This document shows, piece by piece, positions 24,002-31,935 of a stretch of DNA of 35,706 nt. Under the pieces are notes generated by a model. It saw only the letters and a list, made by a program, of their open reading frames with translations. It was not told the DNA's origin and did not search any database. The stretch lies in assembly GCA_049613665.1 (NCBI GenBank), contig JBMZCV010000033.1, positions 1-35,706 of the forward strand, read 5' to 3'. Position numbers and translations under genes: made by a program. Position 1 is the first letter of the stretch; each line of letters starts with the position of its first letter. The DNA is from JBMZCV01 sp049613665. GTDB taxonomy: Bacteria > Bacteroidota > Bacteroidia > Chitinophagales > UBA2359.

Positions 24002-25942
24002 TTATTGTTTTTTCAGCACTAAAACTTCTTGATAAGCAGCTTTAATTTGTGCAATCATTTTGTTCCAATCTTCGAAATGCTTTTTTTCAAGTATTAAAAA
24101 ATTGATGTAAAGCTCTTTTTTATATTTTACTTTACCATTTTTCTCTTCATATTCTATTTTATATCCATACAAATCATTTTCAAATTGACTACTTTCTGGC
24201 AAATCATCAACAGTATAACCCTCTGGAATTTGCAAATCCATTTCGTAAGTATTGAGATATTGATATTCCATTTCCATGTCCAATTCTCGTTTTTCTAAGT
24301 CAATATCGCCGTGATAAAACTTTTTGTCAATATTGAGATTAATATAAATTTTGTCGCTTACCTTTTTTACATAATCAGGTATAACAAAATCATAGTCAAT
24401 TTTTATTTCATCATTTTGACTAAAAAAACCTTCATCATTTACCTCTTTTACCTCAAACTTATTGTTGCCTTGTTGTAGAAAAATGTCGAAAAAAGGCAAA
24501 TTATCGCTGTCTGCATTCATTTTGTCGTATTCTGCAAACACCTTTTGATAGCCTGTTAGGGTTGTTGTCGCTTTTCCGAGCAAATCGTTATCTTTAATGG
24601 TTAATTCATTTTTTTCTATCCTACTATTTTTTTCTTTTGGCAAAACAGGAACTTTTACCAACTCAAATTCTTTTTCTGATACGCCAATTAAAGCTTCTTT
24701 TCCTTGAATCATGGAAGTAGGCAAACCAAAAGGCAAATATTCACCCGTAGCATCTAAAAATACATATTCGTTATCCAATTTTACGGCTGCAATCATATGA
24801 TTATCCACAATAGGCGAAGGCACATCCTTGTAAGAATAAGGACGGTCACGAGAGCCTATCCATGTTAAATAAGCCGTAACATTCGCCATTTCAAGCATTT
24901 TTACAATTATAGAACTCATATCTTTGCAATCGCCATATTTTTTTTGGCAAACATCGGCTGCTTCTCTTGGAATAAAACCACCCAAGCCATCTTCAAAAGC
25001 GACATACTTAATATTGCTCTGTACCCACTGAAAAATGCGTTTGACTTTCTCTTTTTCGTCATTTACATTGTTTGTTAAATCTGAAACAATATTCATTAAT
25101 TGTTCGTCATTTTCTTTATTAATATCTTTTACCAAAGAAGAATACCATTGATACAAGTTGGCAACGTCGCCCAAAATGGTCGTTTCTTCTTGGCTTTTTT
25201 CGTCCAAAACCTTATTGATATAAATGGCTATGTGTGGTTCATAATAACTGCTACTTGGAGCATTGCTTGGAGCTTTTATGTTTTTTATGTTTTTGATGCT
25301 CCATTTGTAAGTTGTAATGCCTTTTTGCGTGCTTTCTTCAAAAGAAATATTATCTGTATTTTTGCCCAACAGTTTGTAAGTTATCTTTATGTGTTTGGGT
25401 ACACTTACTTCAAATTTGCTGTCTAAAACAGGAGCATAACTACCAAAATAAAAAGCACCTAGCAAACGAGGTTCGGTAAGAGTTTCGGTATAGTTGAGTT
25501 CTGTAAAAGCGTCTGTTTCGATAGCTGGAAACACAAAACTTTTTAGCTTCATATCGCCATAAAAAATATTGCCAGACATAACATCTTTTGTTTCTATGTT
25601 TCCGACTTTTCGCTCTTCATATTTTATTTTTTTGCCTTTTTTTATAGGTACAAAAGTTTGTGCTTCCAATTCGCTAATATCCTCAAAACCACTATAATAT
25701 ATTCGTTTTTCGGCATACATAGCTGCTGTTTTAGCATCTAAAAAATACATTTTTTCATGTATTCGTCGTCTAATATCCCATTTTTCAGCTTTATAATCAA
25801 TAAATAAATGCTCGTTTTTGTTGAGAAATACTACATTTTCGTCTGGGAACAATTTGTTTATGGCCGTTTTATCTATTTTTTGGCCATAAACACTCATATT
25901 TGCTATGATAAAAAGCCATAGCAAGTGTTTCATTACATTCAT
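24002..25942 (-). CDS. Exported DUF3857/transglutaminase-like protein
   Basis: 646 residues with a signal peptide (cleavage near residue 20, SVYGQ). The N-terminal 250 residues look like DUF3857. A transglutaminase-like core follows: catalytic C339 in KKYGDCKDMSS, H382 in VDNHMIAAVK and D397 in VFLDATGEY, a complete Cys-His-Asp triad. The C-terminus is beta-rich. Proteins of this layout are abundant in Bacteroidota and are probably periplasmic or surface-exposed peptidases or crosslinkers; the substrate is unknown. ATG at 25940-25942 or, less likely, 9 bases further in. Confidence 0.92.
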   Translation of the reverse strand: MNVMKHLLWLFIIANMSVYGQKIDKTAINKLFPDENVVFLNKNEHLFIDYKAEKWDIRRRIHEKMYFLDAKTAAMYAEKRIYYSGFEDISELEAQTFVPIKKGKKIKYEERKVGNIETKDVMSGNIFYGDMKLKSFVFPAIETDAFTELNYTETLTEPRLLGAFYFGSYAPVLDSKFEVSVPKHIKITYKLLGKNTDNISFEESTQKGITTYKWSIKNIKNIKAPSNAPSSSYYEPHIAIYINKVLDEKSQEETTILGDVANLYQWYSSLVKDINKENDEQLMNIVSDLTNNVNDEKEKVKRIFQWVQSNIKYVAFEDGLGGFIPREAADVCQKKYGDCKDMSSIIVKMLEMANVTAYLTWIGSRDRPYSYKDVPSPIVDNHMIAAVKLDNEYVFLDATGEYLPFGLPTSMIQGKEALIGVSEKEFELVKVPVLPKEKNSRIEKNELTIKDNDLLGKATTTLTGYQKVFAEYDKMNADSDNLPFFDIFLQQGNNKFEVKEVNDEGFFSQNDEIKIDYDFVIPDYVKKVSDKIYINLNIDKKFYHGDIDLEKRELDMEMEYQYLNTYEMDLQIPEGYTVDDLPESSQFENDLYGYKIEYEEKNGKVKYKKELYINFLILEKKHFEDWNKMIAQIKAAYQEVLVLKKQ

Positions 25943-26056
25943 TTTGCGTTTGTGTTTAGTTGTTCAAAAAGTTGTTTTGGTTTTACATTTTTTTAGGTTA
26001 AGTACTATAATCTAAGTTTTTAAGATTTGTTTCATAAAAATGTTATGATAATATCA

Positions 26057-26089
26057 AGGTGGCAGGCACTTCTAAAGTACCTACCACCT
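26057..26089. repeat. Family E palindrome, copy 4
   Basis: AGGTGGCAGGCACTTCTAAA... pairs with GTACCTACCACCT over about 14 bp with mismatches. It is part of the 1039-base gene-free region 25943-26981, which also carries repeat D (26182), B5, B6 and B8. Confidence 0.7.
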
Positions 26090-26181
26090 AAATGCTAAAA
26101 AAAGAACGACACGCCCTTGTTCATATTATTACCAATAAATTGTTACGAAAAAAAATTAAGCTTTAAATTACGCTATTTATC

Positions 26182-26220
26182 TTTTTAGTTGCTGATGATA
26201 ACACACAGCAACAGCGAGAA
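26182..26220. repeat. Hairpin repeat D, copy 3
   Basis: TTTTTAGTTGCTGATGATAACACACAGCAACAGCGAGAA: stem GTTGCTG/CAGCAAC. The T to C change in the left arm relative to copy 1 is matched in the right arm. Following bases resemble repeat F (TCGC...GGAATAAAATAAC). Confidence 0.55.
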
Positions 26221-26384
26221 TTGTCGCTTTTTTGGAATAAAATAACATATAATAAAAAGGCTAAAATGCCAATTACTTATATTACAATGTACTGAATAGC
26301 TTATAATTTATTTTCTTATTTATAAACGTTTAGATAGTTTTTTTATGATTTTTTTTAGTTAAAAAAACAAGGTATTTCAAAATA

Positions 26385-26455
26385 TAAATACTTGAACAGA
26401 TTTGTTCTACAATTTATAGAAGCCAACACCTTAGTTTTAAAGAAGTTAGCACAAC
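26385..26455 (-). repeat. Family B diverged partial copy (B5)
   Basis: AACAGATTTGTTCTACAATT and AAGCCAACACCTTAG align with the reverse of family B (compare 20270-20310). Both ends are eroded. Confidence 0.45.
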
Positions 26456-26648
26456 TTACATTACTAATTATGTATATATTCTAAATATTGAAAAAGTGTA
26501 GGGCATAAGTGACAAAATATATTTTTTTAGCACTCACATTATAAAAACAAATCATTATTTTTTCAGACTGTTACTTTTTTTGCATATAACATTTGAGTTT
26601 TATGAGCATAAAAAAATACCTTATTTAGCTTTTTAATTAATAAATATG

Positions 26649-26656
26649 TAACTTTG
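26649..26656 (+). promoter_or_regulatory. -7 promoter element upstream of ugd
   Basis: TAACTTTG followed by CAT is a perfect TAnnTTTG match in a gene-free region, 326 bases before the ugd ATG. If it serves ugd, the transcript has a leader of over 300 nucleotides containing two family B elements. A 20-codon ORF (ATG 26677 to stop 26739, product starting MKINCPIKCQ) begins 21 bases after it. Confidence 0.5.
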
Positions 26657-26696
26657 CATTTCAATTCATTAAAATCATGAAAATAAATTGCCCAAT

Positions 26697-26800
26697 TAAA
26701 TGCCAAACACTGTTTAATAAAAAACAAATTTATTGCTGACGTATTAATAATTAGGTGTTAGTTTTAATGAAATGTCACATTTTTTCATTTAGATACTTAT
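26697..26800 (+). repeat. Family B repeat, copy B6
   Basis: About 104 bp aligned end to end with 29596-29706: TAAATGCCAAACACTGTTTAATAA at the start, TTAATAATTAGGTGTTAG in the middle and AGATACTTAT at the end. The terminal hairpin is weakened by substitutions. Confidence 0.7.
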
Positions 26801-26911
26801 AAAAAGTAACACATTAAAAAAAATAGGTTAGAAAAACACAACTATGTGTATTGTGACATTTTTTTATCTCAAAAGCTTATATCTAAACAGTTACGAAAAA
26901 AAATTAGCCTT

Positions 26912-26935
26912 ATAAGTAAGTAGTGCTTGGCACTT
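26912..26935 (-). repeat. Internally deleted family B element (B8) upstream of ugd
   Basis: ATAAGTAAG joined directly to TAGTGCTTGGCACTTA: the two outer ends of family B without the middle. It lies 46 bases before the ugd ATG. Confidence 0.6.
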
Positions 26936-26981
26936 AACTATCAATATTTTATAATAAAGTTAAATTTAAAATTTTTGCTAC

Positions 26982-28319
26982 ATGAAAATAGCAGTTGTTG
27001 GAACAGGATATGTAGGGTTAGTTTCTGGAACTTGTTTTGCCGAAACAGGCAATCAGGTCACTTGCGTTGATATTGATACCGCTAAGGTTGATTTGTTGCG
27101 AAGTGGAGGAGTGCCAATTTATGAACCTAAATTAGATATTCTTTTAGAGCGAAATATTAAGCAAAACCGTATTCATTTTACGACAGATTTAGCCGCAGCA
27201 ATTGAAGATGCGGAAGTGGTATTTTTGGCTTTGCCAACGCCTCCTGGCGAAGATGGTTCGGCAGATTTATCATATGTTTTGGGAGTGGCAAAACAGGTAG
27301 GTTTGCTCCTAAAAGACTACAAAGTTATTGTAAATAAAAGCACCGTGCCAGTAGGTACGGCAGAAAAAGTGCAAGCCGTTATTAGTCAATATACTGATGC
27401 CGATACGGAGTTTGATGTTGTTTCAAACCCTGAATTTTTGCGTGAGGGCGTAGCTATCGACGATTTTATGAAGCCAGACCGTGTAGTAGTTGGTACGGCT
27501 TCTGAAAGAGCTGAAAAAATCATGCGTCGTTTGTATGCTCCTTTTGTTAGGCAAGGAAACCCTATCTATTGCATGGATATCCGCTCGGCCGAATTGACAA
27601 AATATGCGGCAAATTCTTATTTGGCTACTCGTATTTCATTTATGAACGAAATTGCTAATATTTGTGAAAAAGTAGGAGCAAATGTCAATAAAGTGCGTAT
27701 GGGAATGGGAAGCGATACTCGTATCGGTAAGCGTTTTTTGTTTGCAGGTGTTGGTTATGGCGGAAGCTGTTTTCCGAAAGATGTGTTGGCGTTGGCAACT
27801 ACGGCAAAACAATATGGCTACAACTTCAATATATTAGACTCTGTTATTCAAGTCAATGCGAATCAGCGTGTGATTATGATGCAAAAAATCAAAGACTATT
27901 TCAACAATAGTTTTGAAGGCAAAAAAATCGCTGTTTGGGGTTTGGCATTCAAGCCAGATACCGACGATATTCGTGAGGCACCAGCTATTCATATCATCAG
28001 CGAACTGTTGGCTGGCGGAGCAGAAGTGACTGCTTTTGACCCTGAAGCGATGGAAAATGTAGCGAAAGTTTTTGGCGACCGTGTGCAGTTTTGCGAGAGT
28101 GCTTACGATGCTTTGCCAGATGCCGATGCTTTGGTTATCGTTACGGAATGGAATGTTTTTAGAACGCCAAACTTTGCGAAAATGGAAAAATTGTTGAAAA
28201 ACAAGGTTATTTTTGATGGCCGTAATATCTATGGTTTAGAAAATATGGAAAAATTAGGTTTTTACTACAATAGTATCGGCCGTGCTGTGATTAATGAAAA
28301 TGTGGCTGTGAATAGCTAG
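26982..28319 (+). CDS. ugd: UDP-glucose 6-dehydrogenase family protein
   Basis: Cytosolic NAD-dependent enzyme that makes UDP-glucuronate for surface polysaccharides. 445 residues. The Rossmann fold starts GTGYVGLVSG (7-16). Family marks are VNKSTVPVGT, SNPEFLREG (substrate loop), ELTKYAANSYLATRISFMNE, and the catalytic C263 in YGGSCFPKD. C-terminal KPDTDDIREAP completes the UDP-binding domain. Length and motifs fit UDP-glucose over GDP-mannose substrates, though the latter cannot be excluded. No other polysaccharide gene is nearby. It is followed by a strong bidirectional terminator. Confidence 0.94.
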   Translation: MKIAVVGTGYVGLVSGTCFAETGNQVTCVDIDTAKVDLLRSGGVPIYEPKLDILLERNIKQNRIHFTTDLAAAIEDAEVVFLALPTPPGEDGSADLSYVLGVAKQVGLLLKDYKVIVNKSTVPVGTAEKVQAVISQYTDADTEFDVVSNPEFLREGVAIDDFMKPDRVVVGTASERAEKIMRRLYAPFVRQGNPIYCMDIRSAELTKYAANSYLATRISFMNEIANICEKVGANVNKVRMGMGSDTRIGKRFLFAGVGYGGSCFPKDVLALATTAKQYGYNFNILDSVIQVNANQRVIMMQKIKDYFNNSFEGKKIAVWGLAFKPDTDDIREAPAIHIISELLAGGAEVTAFDPEAMENVAKVFGDRVQFCESAYDALPDADALVIVTEWNVFRTPNFAKMEKLLKNKVIFDGRNIYGLENMEKLGFYYNSIGRAVINENVAVNS

Positions 28320-28342
28320 TATTTTTTTAAAATACAAAAACG

Positions 28343-28379
28343 AAAAACCGCAATGTACATTTAATACATTGCGGTTTTT
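28343..28379. terminator. Bidirectional terminator, ugd / 28400 gene
   Basis: A perfect 15-bp stem AAAAACCGCAATGTA/TACATTGCGGTTTTT (28343-28357, 28365-28379) serves the convergent ugd and the minus-strand 168-residue gene. Confidence 0.9.
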
Positions 28380-28399
28380 TCATTGTTATATATTGTTGC

Positions 28400-28906
28400 T
28401 TATTCTTCGCTAGTGCTTTCTGTACTTTCTTCATTTTCAGAGCTTTCAGTCTTATTTGCAAAACGCTTGTTGTAATCTTGCAAACGACTTAATGCACGGT
28501 CTAAGTTGGCATTGAGTCTGCCTGATAGCTGCAATACATTGTAGATTATGTCTATTCGCTGCATCAACTCGTGGCCTATTGCAATAGCCGTATCATCTAC
28601 TTGTTCGCTTATCTTTTCGCACAATACCTGCATCTCACGCCACAAATCAAATAACCTTAACAGCTCTCCTAACTCATCTATATTAATATTTCGAGGGATA
28701 TAATTTTCAAACTGCTTCGCTACTCGATATGTATCTCGCACATAACCTTCACGGCCTGCTGCTACGGTGCGTATGCCTTTGCGGTCTTCGTCGGTTAGAT
28801 GTACCGCAAATTTTGATAAAACGTCTGAAACTTGATTTAATGAACTTAAAACAGCTTCATGTTCAACATCAGTTAGCTTCTTTTCTAAATTGAGTTCTTT
28901 GCTCAT
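28400..28906 (-). CDS. Hypothetical helical protein with acidic Ser/Glu tail
   Basis: 168 residues, no signal peptide or membrane helix. It is predicted to be almost entirely helical. It has the conserved-looking block HLTDEDRKGIRTVAAGREGYVRDTYRVAKQ and a C-terminal tail rich in Glu and Ser. I recall similar Bacteroidota proteins of unknown function, often in several paralogues. A perfect promoter (TTTG, 20-base spacer, TAAATTTG) is 129 bases upstream, directed away from the palindrome array. No function is assigned. Confidence 0.85.
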   Translation of the reverse strand: MSKELNLEKKLTDVEHEAVLSSLNQVSDVLSKFAVHLTDEDRKGIRTVAAGREGYVRDTYRVAKQFENYIPRNINIDELGELLRLFDLWREMQVLCEKISEQVDDTAIAIGHELMQRIDIIYNVLQLSGRLNANLDRALSRLQDYNKRFANKTESSENEESTESTSEE

Positions 28907-29034
28907 AATTCTCTGGTTTTTTAAAAATTAATGGAAAAAAATTAAGTTAAAACATTATTGATAACACGGTATATTTTTTATATTTTAAAATAGATTACTC
29001 TAACAAACACTTTTATTATTGAATACTTGAGTAA

Positions 29035-29066
29035 CAAATTTAATCTATTTTGTTAAACTTTGCAAA
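29035..29066 (-). promoter_or_regulatory. Promoter of the 168-residue gene
   Basis: On the minus strand TTTG (29066-29063) and TAAATTTG (29042-29035), 20 bases apart, match the Bacteroidota -33/-7 promoter in both elements. The transcript would start about 125 bases before the ATG at 28906. Confidence 0.6.
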
Positions 29067-29152
29067 TAATAATAATGGAAATAACAATAAAAAATATTTT
29101 TACTATTACTTAACTACAAACAATAGCTTAAAAAGCAATGAATTATTTTTTT

Positions 29153-29467
29153 AGTAAGCGAGCTTAGTTTTTTGGTAGGCAATGCCTAGCTTTCTAGTAG
29201 GCGAGCCTAGTTTTTTAGTAGGCAATACCTAGCTTTCTAGTAGGCAATGCCTAGCTTTTTAGTAGGCGAGCCTAGTTTTTTAGTAGGCGAGCCTAGTTTT
29301 TTAGTAGGCAATGCCTAGCTTTCTAGTAAGCGAGCTTAGTTTTTTAGTAGGCATTGCCTAGTTTTCTAGTAGGCGAGCTTAGTTTTTTTATAAGCAATCC
29401 CTAGCTTTCTAGTAAGCGAGCTTAGTTTTTTAGTAGGCAATGCCTAGCTTTCTAGTAGGCAAGCTTA
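29153..29467. repeat. Tandem array of 15 palindromes with 21-22 bp period
   Basis: At least 15 consecutive units, each a 12-13 bp palindrome of type TAGGC-AAT-GCCTA or TAGGC/TAAGC-GA-GCCTA/GCTTA followed by a constant 9-base linker (GTTTTTTAG or GCTTTCTAG). Palindromes start at 29155, 29176, 29198, 29219, 29241, 29263, 29284, 29305, 29327, 29348, 29370, 29391, 29413, 29434 and 29456. GA and AAT loops largely alternate, giving a higher-order unit of about 43 bp. Paired changes (TAGGC with GCCTA, TAAGC with GCTTA) preserve the stem. A decayed sixteenth unit follows near 29474. It dominates the 852-base gap 28907-29758, together with repeat B7. Confidence 0.92.
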
Positions 29468-29595
29468 ATTTTTTTGGCAATAGCTAGTTTAAATCTGGTT
29501 TTATTTTTTTTTGAAAAGAAATAATGAAAGCTTGTATTTTCTAATAAAAAAGCATTAATATTGCTTTGTGTTAAGCTAGTAGTTATTTTGATAGG

Positions 29596-29706
29596 TAAGT
29601 GCCAAGCACTATTTAATAAACGGTCGATTCGTTGCTAACGCATTGATAATTAGTGTGTTAGCTTCAACGAGAAGTATCATTATTTCTATCCAACTACTTA
29701 TTTAAG
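29596..29706 (+). repeat. Family B repeat, copy B7 (reference copy)
   Basis: Starts TAAGTGCCAAGCACTATTTA (hairpin AGTGC-CAA-GCACT). It has a second pair of arms CTAACGCA/TGTGTTAG around GATAATTAG (29635-29661) and ends CCAACTACTTATTTAAG. 111 bp. It is the closest repeat to the restriction-modification gene at 29759. Confidence 0.85.
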
Positions 29707-29758
29707 TTTTTTCACAAAATTTTAGATAAAAAATAACAGTAAAATCAATAAAATAAAA

Positions 29759-31804
29759 ATGGCAAAATCAATAGAACCAAAAATTAGAGATTTAGGTAAT
29801 GGCTGGCTTAAATCTCACAACTTACATTATGTACAAGAAGGAAATGACTTACACAGAGAAATAGATAATGCACTTTCAAGTTATTATTCAAAAACTGGAG
29901 GAAAAGGAGGAAATCGGCCAGATACAAAACTGTTGTTGAAAGATAAAAAATTAGATAGCTATCCTGTTTTGATTGAATATAAAGGCCTTAAAAATAAGCT
30001 TGTAAAGCTTGATAAGAATGGACAAGTTCAAAATCGCAACGCTAAAAATGAAGCTCATTTAAAAAATATCAGTTCTTATGCCGTAAATGGTGCGGTGCAT
30101 TATGCCAATGCAGTATTGCATTATACGAGCTTTACCGATGTTATTGCTATTGGTATGACAGGATATGAAGATAAAGACAAAAAAGGCAAAATTCATCACG
30201 AAATAGGTGTTTATTTTGTTTCAAAAAACAATCTTGGTTTTGGTCAAAAAATAGGCAAATATTCAGATTTTTCGTTTTTAGCTCCTGAAAATTTTGATGC
30301 TTTTATTGAGCGAGTGAAAAAATTGAAGCTAACAGAAAAAAAATTAGAACAGTTAAAAGAACAGAGAGAAAGAGAGATTGATGTTAGTTTGGTAAAACTC
30401 AACAATGATATTTACCAAAATGAAAAAGGCTTAGGAGAAAATGACCGTGTTTATCTTGTTGCGGCTACTATTATTGCAACTCTTGGGATACACGATAAAG
30501 TTAAACCACTTGAAAAATCTGACTTAAAATCTTCTACCGAAAAAGGTAAGACAGATGGCGAAATAGTAGTAAAAAAAATAGAAGACTTTTTGGAAGAAAG
30601 AAAATTGCCAAAAAAGAAAAGAGAACTAATTGTAAGAACATTAAAAAATACGCTTTTAACTGACAATATTAATAGAATAGATGAAAATGGAGAGAGTCAA
30701 TTAAAAAGAGTATTTGCCAAAATTGTAGATGATTTGGGCATTTATTATAAAATAGGTTTGACGACCGATTTTACAGGAAAGCTTTTTAATGAAATGTATG
30801 GTTGGCTTGGTTTTTCGCAAGACAAACTCAATGATGTAGTGCTTACGCCTACTTATGTTGCTACGCTTTTAGCAAAACTAGCAAGAGTAAACAAAGATTC
30901 TTATGTTTGGGATTTTGCTACTGGCTCGGCTGGCTTGTTGGTAGCTGCTATGAACGAAATGCTAATTGATGCCAAAACTAATATCACTTCGCCCAAAGAA
31001 CTTAGACAAAAAGAAATAGATATAAAAGCAAAACAGCTATTAGGTTTAGAATTGTTGTCAAGCGTATATATGTTAGCCATTCTAAATATGATTTTGATGG
31101 GCGATGGAAGTTCAAATATTTTGAATCAAGACTCTTTGAATGACTTTGACGGTAATTATGATTTTGGAAAAAAAGAAAATAAATTTCCTGCCAATGCTTT
31201 TGTACTTAATCCGCCATACTCGGCAGGAGGAAATGGGATGGTTTTTGTAGAAAAAGCACTAAATATGATGAACAGAGGCTATGCGGCTATTATTATTCAA
31301 AATTCGGCAGGAACAGGAAAGGCTATAACATACAACAAGAAAATTTTGCAAAAGCATACCTTATTGGCTAGTATAAAAATGCCAATGGACTTATTTATCG
31401 GAAAATCAAGTGTGCAAACACGCATTTATGTATTTAAGGCAAACGAAAAGCATGAAGCGGAAGAAATGGTAAAGTTTATTGATTTTTCTAATGATGGTTA
31501 TACTAGAAGTAATCGCAGAAAAGCAAGTACCAACTTACACAATACAGACCAAGCCACAGAACGTTATGAAGAATTAGTAAAATTGGTGCGTTTTGGCAGC
31601 AGTAAACTCAATATTTTTACCGAAAAAGAATATTATGAAAATACCATAGACCCCAAAAATGGTGCAGATTGGAATCAGTCGACTCCTATTGATACTAAGC
31701 CTACTTTGCAAGATTTCAAAAAAACAATAAGTGATTATTTGGCTTGGGAGGTAAGTCAATTACTTAAAAATCAAGATACAGAAACAGAAAGCTTGGGAAA
31801 GTAG
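29759..31804 (+). CDS. BcgI-like endonuclease-methyltransferase (RM) subunit
   Basis: 681 residues. The N-terminal part carries a PD-(D/E)xK-type nuclease motif: D55 in NRPDTKLLL, then E73-Y-K75 in PVLIEYKG. A helical linker follows (about 175-330). The gamma-type N6-adenine methyltransferase domain has motif I DFATGSAGLL (385-394) and motif IV NPPY (484-487). This layout, with a separate specificity ORF downstream, matches Type IIB/BcgI-like systems, where one polypeptide both cuts and methylates. No separate restriction gene is seen. It ends G-K-stop on the heptamer GGGAAAG with UAG immediately after, so ribosomes may slip into the specificity frame. The upstream gap holds a palindrome array. 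Confidence 0.92.
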   Translation: MAKSIEPKIRDLGNGWLKSHNLHYVQEGNDLHREIDNALSSYYSKTGGKGGNRPDTKLLLKDKKLDSYPVLIEYKGLKNKLVKLDKNGQVQNRNAKNEAHLKNISSYAVNGAVHYANAVLHYTSFTDVIAIGMTGYEDKDKKGKIHHEIGVYFVSKNNLGFGQKIGKYSDFSFLAPENFDAFIERVKKLKLTEKKLEQLKEQREREIDVSLVKLNNDIYQNEKGLGENDRVYLVAATIIATLGIHDKVKPLEKSDLKSSTEKGKTDGEIVVKKIEDFLEERKLPKKKRELIVRTLKNTLLTDNINRIDENGESQLKRVFAKIVDDLGIYYKIGLTTDFTGKLFNEMYGWLGFSQDKLNDVVLTPTYVATLLAKLARVNKDSYVWDFATGSAGLLVAAMNEMLIDAKTNITSPKELRQKEIDIKAKQLLGLELLSSVYMLAILNMILMGDGSSNILNQDSLNDFDGNYDFGKKENKFPANAFVLNPPYSAGGNGMVFVEKALNMMNRGYAAIIIQNSAGTGKAITYNKKILQKHTLLASIKMPMDLFIGKSSVQTRIYVFKANEKHEAEEMVKFIDFSNDGYTRSNRRKASTNLHNTDQATERYEELVKLVRFGSSKLNIFTEKEYYENTIDPKNGADWNQSTPIDTKPTLQDFKKTISDYLAWEVSQLLKNQDTETESLGK

Positions 31805-31844
31805 ATACCCTGCTCAACGAGAAATTAGAAAATGTTGAGTGGGG
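31795..31844 (+). promoter_or_regulatory. Candidate programmed -1 ribosomal frameshift site
   Basis: Slippery heptamer G_GGA_AAG (31795-31801) in the zero frame, followed at once by the UAG stop (31802-31804). A 6-nt spacer follows (31802-31807). Then an 11-bp stem forms: 31808-31818 pairs with 31834-31844, with two G-U pairs and a 15-nt loop. A -1 shift reads GGG AAA GUA and enters the specificity frame, which has no stop down to 32907. The fusion would have 681 + 368 = 1049 residues. Spacing and structure match known -1 frameshift signals such as dnaX and insertion sequences. Function is inferred and not demonstrated. Confidence 0.75.
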
Positions 31845-31935
31845 AGAATTTCTATATAAAGATATTTTCAATAAGATTATTCAAGGTAGAAGACTAAAAA
31901 AAGATGACCAAATTGCAGGAACGATACCTTTTGTA

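Noticed and set aside
29153..29467. CRISPR array
   Set aside because: The units are contiguous with a constant 9-base linker and no variable spacers, and no cas gene is in the window.
29759..31804. Classical Type I HsdM
   Set aside because: The N-terminal D...E-x-K nuclease residues and the absence of an hsdR gene fit a BcgI-like Type IIB protein better.
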